Part shown: positions 18,792-26,610 of the stretch, in pieces | Layout of the letters: each line of letters starts with the position of its first letter | Position numbering within the stretch: the stretch's first letter is position 1 | Assembly: GCA_963794185.1 (NCBI GenBank) | Contig: CAWCDM010000135.1 | Span: forward strand, 59,876 to 123,875 | DNA from: JAMXLO01 sp963794185 | GTDB lineage: Bacteria > Pseudomonadota > Alphaproteobacteria > Acetobacterales > Acetobacteraceae | Direction: 5' to 3' | DNA length: 64,000 nucleotides | Translations under genes and position numbers: made by a program | The notes under the pieces: model-generated | What the model was told of the DNA's origin: nothing | Database searches by the model: none | Seen by the model: the letters and a program-made list of their open reading frames with translations, nothing else

Positions 18792-19777
18792 CAACCGCCG
18801 ACGAAGCTGTAGTTGATCAGGTCCGCCGGGGTCACCTTCACCTGCAGCTTGCCGTGGCTCGACCAGACGTCGATCGCGTCCTTGACGGTGGTGGCGAGCG
18901 GGCCTGGCTTGGCCTCGGTGCCGAAGAATGCCTTGTTGTCGTCCGCACCATAGAACTTGATGCCGGGCAGCGTCGCCTTGAACTCCTTGGGATCCTTCAG
19001 CCAGCCGCCGACGCCCTTTGCCATTATGGGGATCGCGTCCTCGGGGTTGCTGCGGTAGTAGGCGACGGCCTCGTTCCACGATTTGACGATGCCTTCGACA
19101 TCCTTCTTATGCGCGTTAGCCCAGCTTGTCTTGACGATGATGACGTCGGTGATCAGGCCGGGGGTGGTGGAGCTGTCGACCAGCAGGTGCCCGAAGTCGG
19201 TGGCCTTGCCCTTGGTGAGCCACGGCTCCCAAGTCACCGCGGCATCCACGCGCTTGGCGACGAAGGCGCCGCCGGCATCGCCCGCGGTCATATTGACGGT
19301 GTTCAGATCGGATTCCTTCAGGCCGGCCTTGGCCAGCAGCACATTCAGGTAGAATTCCGACACCGAGCCTTCGTTGACGGCGACCTTCCTGCCCTTCAGG
19401 TCGGCGATCGTCGCGATGTCCTTGACCGCGACAATGCCGTCGCCGCCGTTGGAATCATCGATCGCCACGACGTATTGAAAATCGTTCGGCTTCTTCAGGT
19501 AGAGCAGCGCGGTGTCGACCGTGCTGGCGATCATCTCGATCTTGTCGGCCATCAGCGTGGGAAAACGCTCCTTCGGATCCTCCATCACGATCAGGTCGAC
19601 GTCGACGCCGTTCTTCTTGAAGAACCCTTTGTCTTGCGCAATATAGAGCGGGCCATACCCGACCCAGGTCGAGTGTGCGATCTTGACGGTATCGGCGTGC
19701 GCGGTGGCCGCATTCACGACCGGCAGCAGCGCCATGCCGAAGAGCAGCGCCGCCAGTTGCCATAAGCCTTTCCTCAT
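18791..19777 (-). CDS. ABC transporter periplasmic substrate-binding protein, NMT1/TauA-like
   Basis: This 328-residue protein has a clear Sec signal peptide ending ...VNAATAHA. The mature part, KIAHSTWVGYGPLYIAQDKG, is typical of the nitrate/taurine/aromatic sulfonate binding family. It also has GRKVAVNEGSVSEFYLN and the ADLINYSFVGG end. It is the first gene of the importer operon. The transported compound is unknown. The neighbouring hydroxylases suggest an aromatic or sulfonated aromatic substrate, which is inference from context. Confidence 0.88.
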   Translation of the reverse strand: MRKGLWQLAALLFGMALLPVVNAATAHADTVKIAHSTWVGYGPLYIAQDKGFFKKNGVDVDLIVMEDPKERFPTLMADKIEMIASTVDTALLYLKKPNDFQYVVAIDDSNGGDGIVAVKDIATIADLKGRKVAVNEGSVSEFYLNVLLAKAGLKESDLNTVNMTAGDAGGAFVAKRVDAAVTWEPWLTKGKATDFGHLLVDSSTTPGLITDVIIVKTSWANAHKKDVEGIVKSWNEAVAYYRSNPEDAIPIMAKGVGGWLKDPKEFKATLPGIKFYGADDNKAFFGTEAKPGPLATTVKDAIDVWSSHGKLQVKVTPADLINYSFVGG

Positions 19778-19922
19778 CGGAGCACCTATCGTTGATTGCC
19801 ATGTCGCATGGTGGTGTCGGCCGGATGCGTCACTCTAGGGCATGGGTCGTGCCGCGGCAATTTGGCGGGTCGCGCTGGATGCGGCGCACAGGACTTGCTA
19901 GGCTGACCGCCTGCTCCATGGG

Positions 19923-20261
19923 ATGAGCCGGGCCATGCCGGGATCGACGAATTCGTTGCTCGACGAAGGGACCAGGGTGCTGCGAGAGCTTGCGGTCCAG
20001 CAGGGGCTGGCGTACCGCGCCTACGGTGAAGCCCTGCAGCGCTTCGGTGAAGACCAGATTGGCTGGAAAGAGCTGTTCAAAACGTCGGGCGATCTCTATT
20101 TCAAGGAGGCCGTGCATACCGCGTGGAGCCTGATCCGGGCCAACACGAATGTCTATGCGTGGATTTTGTCCGCGGCCGGTGCGAAGCCCGTTCGTCCGGA
20201 AGCCGAACCTGGGACCGATGAGCCGCCGGCAGCCAAGCGGGCACAGCGGGGTCGCGGCTGA
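19923..20261 (+). CDS. small hypothetical protein, first gene of an unknown operon
   Basis: This 112-residue protein is not one I recognise. It is mostly helical by composition: LLDEGTRVLRELAVQQGLAYRAYGEALQRF, then FKTSGDLYFKEAVHTAWSLIRANTNVYAWILSAAG. It has a disordered Pro/Lys-rich tail and no signal peptide. Its TGA overlaps the probable start of the next gene by 4 bases. The layout suggests a helical partner or scaffold for the larger downstream protein; that is inference. Confidence 0.7.
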   Translation: MSRAMPGSTNSLLDEGTRVLRELAVQQGLAYRAYGEALQRFGEDQIGWKELFKTSGDLYFKEAVHTAWSLIRANTNVYAWILSAAGAKPVRPEAEPGTDEPPAAKRAQRGRG

Positions 20262-22405
20262 GCAACGCCGGACCGGAAATTCCGAAGCTCGCGATCGTCG
20301 ATGATCCGCAACTGCCGCGCGCCGACAGACTTGCGGCGGCACTGGATCGCGCGGGCTTTTGGCAACTGCTGGAGCAGTCGCTGCAGGATCGTCCGGCCGG
20401 CGCGCTGCGTCTTGTGATCAAGCCCGAACTCGCTGGCTACACGGCAGCCTCGCCGCTCGCGACCGATCCATCGCTGGTGGAGGCGCTGATCGATCTTTTG
20501 CACGATCGCAGCTTTGCCGATGTCGCGGTCGCCGGGGCGGCGGACAGCAGCGCGCTTTGGGCGGAGAACCGCGACCTCTATGCGCTGACCGACCTCCTGG
20601 GCTACCGCTTCGTCACGCCGCAGGGCCGCAGCTACGACATTCTCGACCTCGCCGATGCGCCGGACAATGCGGTTTTTCCCCTGGGCAGCGCGTTGCTTGG
20701 CACGGGCATTTCGCGCGCCTGGGTCGACGCCGATATCCGCATCGTCTTTGCCAAGAACCGGACCGACGAGGAGGCTGGATATTCGCTCGGGCTGGATACG
20801 CTGATCGGCGTGCTGCCGTTCGCCGACAAAACCCTGCACTATCGCCGGCGGCGACATCCGGGCGACGTGGTGAACGCGCTGCTTGCCGTAGCGCCGGTGG
20901 ATCTCGTCCTGATCGACGCGATTGTCAGCTCGCATGGTGCGGGCGGCCGTCGATCGCCCGATCCGATCGCCACGAACACGCTGATCGCGGCGACCGATAT
21001 CGTGCTCGCAGATTATATCGGGGCGCTGAAGATGGGCCTCGATCCTGTCGTGTCGCCGATATTTGCGCGTGTCCTGCACAGCCATCCGTTGCCGACGCGC
21101 TACACCGTCTCGGGATCGCTCGCGCCGTATGCCGGATGGCAGAACGTTCCCGTTCCCGTGCTGCGATCCACGCAGGCACGCGCCAGCGCGGTGGCGCTCG
21201 ATCGCCTGGTCGAGCCATGGCTGCAGTTTCTCGATCCAGAGATGTTCGCGCTGAAGAACCCGCTGGATGCGCGGATGAACGCGACATTGGCCGGTTTCTT
21301 CGCGGACGCCGGCGAAAGTCCGACCAGCCGAGGGCTGTTGGTCGCTGTGAACCTGCTGATCGGTCTGGTCGGGCAGATCGTCAAATCATATCGAACGATG
21401 TTTGACAAGGATGCACTGCACCATCGGGCAGTGCCGCTCGGCATCGACCTGTCCTCGATCGAGGATGCCGCATTTGACCGGCTTGTGGACGAACTGACCC
21501 AGCTCGAACCGATCGCGGCCGGCGCGCCGCTGATGTCCGAAGGACTGCGCTGGCGCTATGTCGAGGACGCCGTGGTGTTCCACTACAGCAGGACGCTGCC
21601 GATCGCATTTGACACGTTCGTGCAACGCGTGGACGTGGCAAGCACGATCCAGTTCATGAACGACTATCTGGGAGGGGTCGTCGTGCCGATTGCGCACGAC
21701 GAGGCAGGTCGTGCGGTTCGCCAGGCGGAACGCAACATCTACCTGCCCCAGCCGAACTACCTCGTGCTCTGCCAGGGCAAGCCGATCGACGTGAGCAAGC
21801 TCGAGGTGGTCGAATATGGCGCCGACCGCCATCGGTTGTACTGGAAGACGATCGCCAGTGAGAACAACTCGGCCACCTACGACGACGGGATTGCCACGTT
21901 CGAGCGTGCCGCCGAAGGAACTTGCATCACGACCGTGGGGCGCCAGCTCTTCGCGCTCCCGTTGTTCTGGCAGGTGTTCGATCTCAACCTGGTTCCGGAC
22001 ATCAGGTCGGTGCTTGTCACGCACGCATACCGCACATTCTTCGACCGCACGCTGGCGAATTTCGAGGCGCTGGAGGAAGGCCGCGATATTCGTCTCGGGC
22101 GGCCGGTCGATGAGCCCGCGCCGGTCACCGCCGAGCAGCTCGTGCAATTGCTGGGGCGGATCGGCGAAATCGCCACGCCACTGCTGCAACGCCCGACAAG
22201 CGTTCCCGCGCCGTCGGTATCCAAGGAGCATCGCGAAATCGACGCGGATGGTTTCGTCCATGTCCGGCCGGCGCCGCAATCGCAGTCTGTTGCGGAAGCG
22301 ACCGCGTTGGACCTCGATCGTTGGGTCGCGGAAATCGCACGGTTCATTGGCGGTCTTCAACAGGCGACGCAACGCGACCTGACGCAACTGAGCCAACTCG
22401 GATGA
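20258..22405 (+). CDS. DUF362-like domain fused to an SRPBCC-like domain
   Basis: The frame is open from 20222. I start at a CTG overlapping the previous stop (CTGA), because residues before the first GTG (20414), such as PKLAIVDDPQLPRADRLAAALDR, look coding; the exact start is uncertain. The N-terminal half resembles DUF362: VIKPELAGY, YSLGLDTLIGVLPFADKTLHY, DLVLIDAIVSSHGAGG and VLADYIGALKMGLDPVVSP. The C-terminal half (from about residue 350) contains RLYWKTIASENNSATYDDG and LFWQVFDLNLVPDIRSVLV, a START/polyketide-cyclase-like pattern. No Cys cluster is seen. The function is unknown. The stop overlaps the epimerase ATG. Confidence 0.75.
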   Translation: MSNAGPEIPKLAIVDDPQLPRADRLAAALDRAGFWQLLEQSLQDRPAGALRLVIKPELAGYTAASPLATDPSLVEALIDLLHDRSFADVAVAGAADSSALWAENRDLYALTDLLGYRFVTPQGRSYDILDLADAPDNAVFPLGSALLGTGISRAWVDADIRIVFAKNRTDEEAGYSLGLDTLIGVLPFADKTLHYRRRRHPGDVVNALLAVAPVDLVLIDAIVSSHGAGGRRSPDPIATNTLIAATDIVLADYIGALKMGLDPVVSPIFARVLHSHPLPTRYTVSGSLAPYAGWQNVPVPVLRSTQARASAVALDRLVEPWLQFLDPEMFALKNPLDARMNATLAGFFADAGESPTSRGLLVAVNLLIGLVGQIVKSYRTMFDKDALHHRAVPLGIDLSSIEDAAFDRLVDELTQLEPIAAGAPLMSEGLRWRYVEDAVVFHYSRTLPIAFDTFVQRVDVASTIQFMNDYLGGVVVPIAHDEAGRAVRQAERNIYLPQPNYLVLCQGKPIDVSKLEVVEYGADRHRLYWKTIASENNSATYDDGIATFERAAEGTCITTVGRQLFALPLFWQVFDLNLVPDIRSVLVTHAYRTFFDRTLANFEALEEGRDIRLGRPVDEPAPVTAEQLVQLLGRIGEIATPLLQRPTSVPAPSVSKEHREIDADGFVHVRPAPQSQSVAEATALDLDRWVAEIARFIGGLQQATQRDLTQLSQLG

Positions 22406-23469
22406 AGGCGCTCGTCACCGGCGCGGCCGGTTTGATCGGCGCCAATCTGGTGCACGCCCTGTTGGACCGCGGCTGGCAGGTGCGTGCTCTGGTGCGCGAA
22501 ACCAGTCGGCGCGATGCGCTTGCTGACCTGCCGGTGGAAGTTGTCATTGCCGACGTACTGAATGCCGGTCGTGATCTCGACGTGGCCTGCGCCGGGTGCG
22601 ACGTCGTCTTTCACACCGCAGCGCATTTCGCCTATTCCGGTGTCGATGCGGCCACGCTGCACGCCACCGCGGTTGCCGGAACCGAGAACACGCTTGCCGC
22701 CTGTGCGCGGATGGGCGTGTCGCGCGTCGTCGTGACATCATCCTCGGTGGTGTTCGGCCACCGCGATGCCGCGGCATGCATCGACGAGACGGACGGGCTG
22801 GCGCGCGGTGACGGAGAACCGCCCTACATCGTCGCGAAGATCGCCCAGCATCGGCGTGCCCTGGAACTCGGCGCTGCGCTGAAGCTGGACGTTCGGTTTG
22901 CCTGCCCGACGATGACACTCGGTGCGACCACCGGCCGTCTCGGTCCCAGCAATGGGCTTATCGTCGCCTATCTCGCCGATCCGCTCGGCTGCACGTTCCC
23001 GGGCGGCTGCAATCTCGTCGCCGCGCGCGATGTCGCAACCGGCCATGTGCTGATCGCCGAACATGGCGTTCCAGGCCAGAGCTATTTGCTCGGTTCGCAA
23101 AATCTGAGCTGGCAGCAAATCCATGCCGCCATTGCCGAACTGGCCGGGGTCGCGCAGCCGCGCCTGGAGCTGAATCAGACGCTCTCGTTCCTGGCCGCTG
23201 CCGCTGACGAGCTACGCGCCACCATCGGCGGTCGGACACCTTTGTCGACGCGCGAGCAGGCCGCGATGGCAGGGCGCTACTACTGGTACTCGCACCGTAA
23301 GGCGGCCGCGCTGGGCTATGCACCGGTTCCGGCGCGCGCCGCCTTGATCGAGACGATCTCCTGGCTCGCCGCGTCGCCGCATGTCTCGCGCGAGGTCAGG
23401 ACCGGCATGCATCTTGCTGCCGACATCTACCAATTCCGTGCCGCTGCCGCCCGGGGAGAACCGGCTTGA
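22402..23469 (+). CDS. NAD(P)-dependent epimerase/dehydratase (extended SDR)
   Basis: This 355-residue protein opens with the nucleotide-binding ALVTGAAGLIGANLVHALL (TGxxGxxG). It has VTSSSVVFGH and PPYIVAKIAQ in the place of the usual catalytic Tyr-x3-Lys (Y-I-V-A-K). The style is that of dihydroflavonol reductase or hopanoid-associated epimerases (HpnA-like). It overlaps the upstream and downstream genes by 4 bases each (ATGA), so it is tightly coupled to the DUF362 and SRPBCC genes. It may reduce or epimerise the same small-molecule intermediate. Confidence 0.85.
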   Translation: MKALVTGAAGLIGANLVHALLDRGWQVRALVRETSRRDALADLPVEVVIADVLNAGRDLDVACAGCDVVFHTAAHFAYSGVDAATLHATAVAGTENTLAACARMGVSRVVVTSSSVVFGHRDAAACIDETDGLARGDGEPPYIVAKIAQHRRALELGAALKLDVRFACPTMTLGATTGRLGPSNGLIVAYLADPLGCTFPGGCNLVAARDVATGHVLIAEHGVPGQSYLLGSQNLSWQQIHAAIAELAGVAQPRLELNQTLSFLAAAADELRATIGGRTPLSTREQAAMAGRYYWYSHRKAAALGYAPVPARAALIETISWLAASPHVSREVRTGMHLAADIYQFRAAAARGEPA

Positions 23470-23999
23470 AGACGTTCCGCAGCCTCGTCGTTCTCAAACG
23501 ACCGCATTCGGTATTATGGACCATCATGCGCGACCATTTGATTGCCATCTCGCCGCACCTTGCGGATATCGAGGAGATCCGTCAGCTAGACCGAGGCGTC
23601 GATGCCGACGGGATCGTGCACATCGTGAACCAATGGCGCGTTCGCCATAGGGTGCCGCCGGCGATCCGTTCCATTCTGAAGTCTGACGAGCTGAGCTGGG
23701 TCGATCGTAACTCATGGGATGCAAGCACGTTCACCTGTTCCTGGACGATCGAGCCCAACTTCCTGACCGAGTATATCGCCTGTTCGGGCCACACAATATT
23801 CGTATCGGCGATGGCGGGACAGGGTGCGCGAGTAACGTTCGAGGGCGGCCTGGATCTGAAACCGGGGCTGCTCGGCGGCTCGCTTGGCGGCGTTGAGAAG
23901 CTGCTGTCTGGTTTCCTCGAATCGATCGTCACCACGGTCATCCCGCGCAACCTGCGCAGCGTCGTCGAAGCAGCTGCGGCGTTTGAATTGCCGAAGTGA
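23466..23999 (+). CDS. SRPBCC/START-like ligand-binding protein
   Basis: This 177-residue protein looks like an SRPBCC helix-grip fold: SVLWTIMRDHLIAISPHLADIEEI near the start, then alternating strands (DGIVHIVNQWRV, TFTCSWTIEPNF, ARVTFEGGLDL). A long C-terminal helix, LRSVVEAAAAFELPK, ends it. The fold binds hydrophobic small molecules and includes aromatase/cyclases. It is the last of four overlapping genes and is convergent with the next gene 13 bases away. The ligand is unknown. Confidence 0.7.
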   Translation: MKTFRSLVVLKRPHSVLWTIMRDHLIAISPHLADIEEIRQLDRGVDADGIVHIVNQWRVRHRVPPAIRSILKSDELSWVDRNSWDASTFTCSWTIEPNFLTEYIACSGHTIFVSAMAGQGARVTFEGGLDLKPGLLGGSLGGVEKLLSGFLESIVTTVIPRNLRSVVEAAAAFELPK

Positions 24000-24012
24000 C
24001 CCAACGCTCGGT

Positions 24013-25302
24013 CTAACCGATCAGCACGCTGTGGTGAAACCCAAGCCGAGGATCGGCGAGCGGCGGCAGCCATGGCAGATAGGTCTGCAACTCCGGCATC
24101 GGGATGCGGATGCGAACCTCGCCGGCCGGGTAATCATAGATCGTGATCCAGTTGAGCCCGCGATTTGCCGTGAACAGCAGTGACTGATCGGTGGAAAGCT
24201 GGCAGGCATAGACCGAGTCCAGCAGGCTGAACCTGCTCACGCGCAGCGCGCCGAGAAAATGCCGGCTGTTCGTTGCGAACGTCCCGCGGGCGAATATGTC
24301 GTAGACCTGTGTCGCAACCTCGCGCGGGCGCGCAAGATGCGCCGCCAGATCGGGCTTCTCGTCGATGGTGCGAAAGCGGGCAAAGTTGTCGAGCTCGATG
24401 GCGACGATCGACTGGCTGCCGCCATTGCAGAAGATCAGCTCGCGATCGGACAGCGTCACGTCCGAGTTGATATGGGCGGGAATCTCGCGTCCCGCTGCCC
24501 AGTGGCGCCGCACGCGCTTCTGCCGCGCATCGATCTCGAAGGCGTACTCCTTGAGAAAGGCCATGCCCCACTCGTGGTAGTCGCGATGGTCCTGCGGCAC
24601 GACGCGGAATGACACGGCATAGAAGATATCCTCCTTTGGATGGACCGCCACATGCCAGCATGTCGCCGGCAAGGTCAGCACAGTGACCTTGTTGTCCGCA
24701 CGATCCCAGATGCCGACGTGTCGCGCCTCGCCTGCCTCGCCATCGGCCGGATTGTCCATGGAACCATACACGATGTAGCGCCCGGACGCCGTCTGCTTCA
24801 TACCGTGCGGCAGCTTCACGCCGTGCCGGATCAATCGCCGCGGCCGCTCCAGATCGCCAAGTTCGAATGCATAAAAATGTTCGCCGATCGGCGTAACGAT
24901 CTCGTCATCCGACAGCCAGATGACATGCGTGCTGCCCTGCAGCGACGTGCGCGCCGTTTCAAACCGCAGGGTCGAGACGCGTTTGATTTCCGCGAGCGTC
25001 TGCGCGTCATAGAACAGCAGATGCTGACCGGCATTCCCGAGATACCCGACGGTTCCGGACGGGTTGACCGATACCGCGTGGCCGCCCGCGATGCCTTCGT
25101 AATACACGATCTTGTAGGCGTAGCGGTTGTCGGCGGGATCGAACAGGAACAGGCAGACGCCGGCCATGCCTTCCAGGCCGTTGACGCCGTTGCCGTCCAG
25201 CGCGATGTGGAACGCGTAGGGATAGCCCTTCACCCGCGCGGGACTGCTACGCGCTGTTGGGCGCGCCGCGCGCGTCGTCCTGGTTCCGGGGGGTCGGGGC
25301 AA
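24013..25302 (-). CDS. hypothetical protein with beta-propeller-like repeats
   Basis: I do not recognise a named family. The 429-residue reading has repeated strand-turn units such as VNPSGTVGYLGNAGQHLLFYDAQT, TASGRYIVYGSMDN, AVHPKEDIFYAVSF and LSTDQSLLFTANRG, each ending in an aromatic-rich strand. This is typical of seven- or eight-bladed propellers. The first 23 residues are Arg/Thr-rich and begin at a TTG touching the previous stop. A GTG at 25233 (KGYPYAFHIALDG) is an alternative, more convincing start. No signal peptide is seen. It follows the PAP2 gene directly. Confidence 0.65.
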   Translation of the reverse strand: MPRPPGTRTTRAARPTARSSPARVKGYPYAFHIALDGNGVNGLEGMAGVCLFLFDPADNRYAYKIVYYEGIAGGHAVSVNPSGTVGYLGNAGQHLLFYDAQTLAEIKRVSTLRFETARTSLQGSTHVIWLSDDEIVTPIGEHFYAFELGDLERPRRLIRHGVKLPHGMKQTASGRYIVYGSMDNPADGEAGEARHVGIWDRADNKVTVLTLPATCWHVAVHPKEDIFYAVSFRVVPQDHRDYHEWGMAFLKEYAFEIDARQKRVRRHWAAGREIPAHINSDVTLSDRELIFCNGGSQSIVAIELDNFARFRTIDEKPDLAAHLARPREVATQVYDIFARGTFATNSRHFLGALRVSRFSLLDSVYACQLSTDQSLLFTANRGLNWITIYDYPAGEVRIRIPMPELQTYLPWLPPLADPRLGFHHSVLIG

Positions 25303-25887
25303 TCAGGAGACCAGTCGCGACGCGGCCAGGGCGTAGACCGAAATCGGATACGACACGGAGACACCGAGCGCGGTACCGACCGCCACGTCGCTCGGATAGT
25401 GGTGCGCCGATGCCAGGCGTGCCCACGCCATGAGTAGGCAGGTTGCGAGCGCGAGGCTCGTGGTCTGCGGAAACTGCAACGCCATCGGCACCAGCGCCGC
25501 GGGCAAGGTCATCGCGTGGCCGCTGGGGAAGGAGTGCTGATCGAGCGCCGGCAGAAGCGGTACCAGCGTCGCATCGCGCTGATACGGCCGCGGGCGCGCC
25601 ACGCGGCGCTTGATGACCGGGTAGACGGAATGCAGAACCACGGCGTTCAGCGTGCCCGCGACCAGGACCGGTATGGCATCCAGGCCGGCCGCAAGAAAAC
25701 TGCCGATTCCAAATGCCAGGTAGACCCAGCCGTTCCCCAGCCAGCTGAGCGCAATCGCGGAGGAGCGCACGAGCCTCGGGCGCGCGGACTGGGCGAACCA
25801 GTGCACCAGGTACAGCTCCACCGCCGAGACGCGTGCCAGGCTGTACCGCTTGCGAGATATCGCCCCATCCATAAGCGCGCCGCTCAC
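25303..25887 (-). CDS. PAP2-family membrane phosphatase
   Basis: The 194-residue protein has the three phosphatase motifs: KRRVARPRP, PSGHAMT, and SAHHYPSDVAVG, with their catalytic histidines. They sit between membrane helices (SWLGNGWVYLAFGIGSFLAAG, PAALVPMALQF). Members dephosphorylate undecaprenyl pyrophosphate, phosphatidic acid or similar lipids on the outer face of the inner membrane. Its stop adjoins the beginning of the propeller-like gene, so the two are probably one transcript. Confidence 0.88.
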   Translation of the reverse strand: MSGALMDGAISRKRYSLARVSAVELYLVHWFAQSARPRLVRSSAIALSWLGNGWVYLAFGIGSFLAAGLDAIPVLVAGTLNAVVLHSVYPVIKRRVARPRPYQRDATLVPLLPALDQHSFPSGHAMTLPAALVPMALQFPQTTSLALATCLLMAWARLASAHHYPSDVAVGTALGVSVSYPISVYALAASRLVS

Positions 25888-25993
25888 CCCCTCACTGGCT
25901 GGATTCCGATTGCAACCATGTTACGGCGATGCGCCGGCGGACGGAAAGCGCTTTTTGCTGCGAGTGCGAAGGGTCCGGTTTCGGCACAGAATG

Positions 25994-26500
25994 TTATATG
26001 GTAGCGTCTGTCTGTGCCGTAACCGCGGCACGACACGTGCTGCACAGCCCCTCGGCCTCGATCGTCGCATTGCTGATGCTGAAGCCGGCGCCTCTCGCTG
26101 CACGTGCAAGGACCGCGGACACGTGGTGGTCCTGCATCTCGACCACCCTGCCGCAGTTGCGGCAGATCAGGAACTGCGCCGCGTGCGTGTGGCTCTCGCC
26201 GTCGGGGTCGGCCGTGCAGCCCGCAACGCAGCCGACAAATGCCGATAGTCGTTCTACCCGGTGAATGAGGCCCTGCTCCAGCAGGAAATCGAGCGCGCGA
26301 TAAACCGTCGGAGGTGCGGCGCCGCGGCGGGTCTGACGCAGGCGGTCCAACAACTCGTATGCACCGGTCGGCGATGCGGCGTCCAGGACAAGGCCGAGCA
26401 CGTGGCGCCGGAGTTCGGTCAGGTTCGCACCACGCCGCTCGCAGATCGCCGCCGCCCGATCCAGCAGGCCTTCGGTCCGTCGCGAGAACTCAGCAACCAT
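25994..26500 (-). CDS. zur: zinc uptake regulator Zur (Fur family)
   Basis: This 168-residue protein has a winged helix (RRHVLGLVLDAASPTGAYELLDRL, PPTVYRALDFLLEQGLIHRVE). It has a metal-binding domain with HTHAAQFLICRNCGRVVE and a CSTC pair near the C-terminus, which together give the two CxxC structural-zinc motifs. Zur represses zinc importers when zinc is plentiful. It is divergent from znuACB, with a palindromic A/T-rich box between them. The assignment to Zur over Fur rests on this gene context and the Cys pairs. Confidence 0.9.
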   Translation of the reverse strand: MVAEFSRRTEGLLDRAAAICERRGANLTELRRHVLGLVLDAASPTGAYELLDRLRQTRRGAAPPTVYRALDFLLEQGLIHRVERLSAFVGCVAGCTADPDGESHTHAAQFLICRNCGRVVEMQDHHVSAVLARAARGAGFSISNATIEAEGLCSTCRAAVTAQTDATI

Positions 26501-26556
26501 GCGACCTCCTCCGTCAGGACACAGGCTACCACGCGCTGCCAGTCCATGCTTGTGGA

Positions 26557-26576
26557 AATTATGTTATAGCATTACA
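26557..26576. promoter_or_regulatory. probable Zur operator between zur and znuA
   Basis: The A/T-rich stretch AATTATGTTATAGCATTACA stands out in GC-rich DNA. It has an imperfect dyad around TGTTATAGCA, close to the alphaproteobacterial Zur box (GTTATA-type). It lies 34 bases upstream of the znuA start and 57 bases from the zur start, so one site could control both directions. Confidence 0.7.
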
Positions 26577-26610
26577 CATCTAAGGTCCACATCCTGCGAG
26601 GGTGCCAGCA

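Noticed and set aside
25987..26006. A second ATGTTATA-like sequence near the end of zur, similar to the Zur box.
   Set aside because: It lies over the last codons of zur, lacks a good dyad and has no promoter position.
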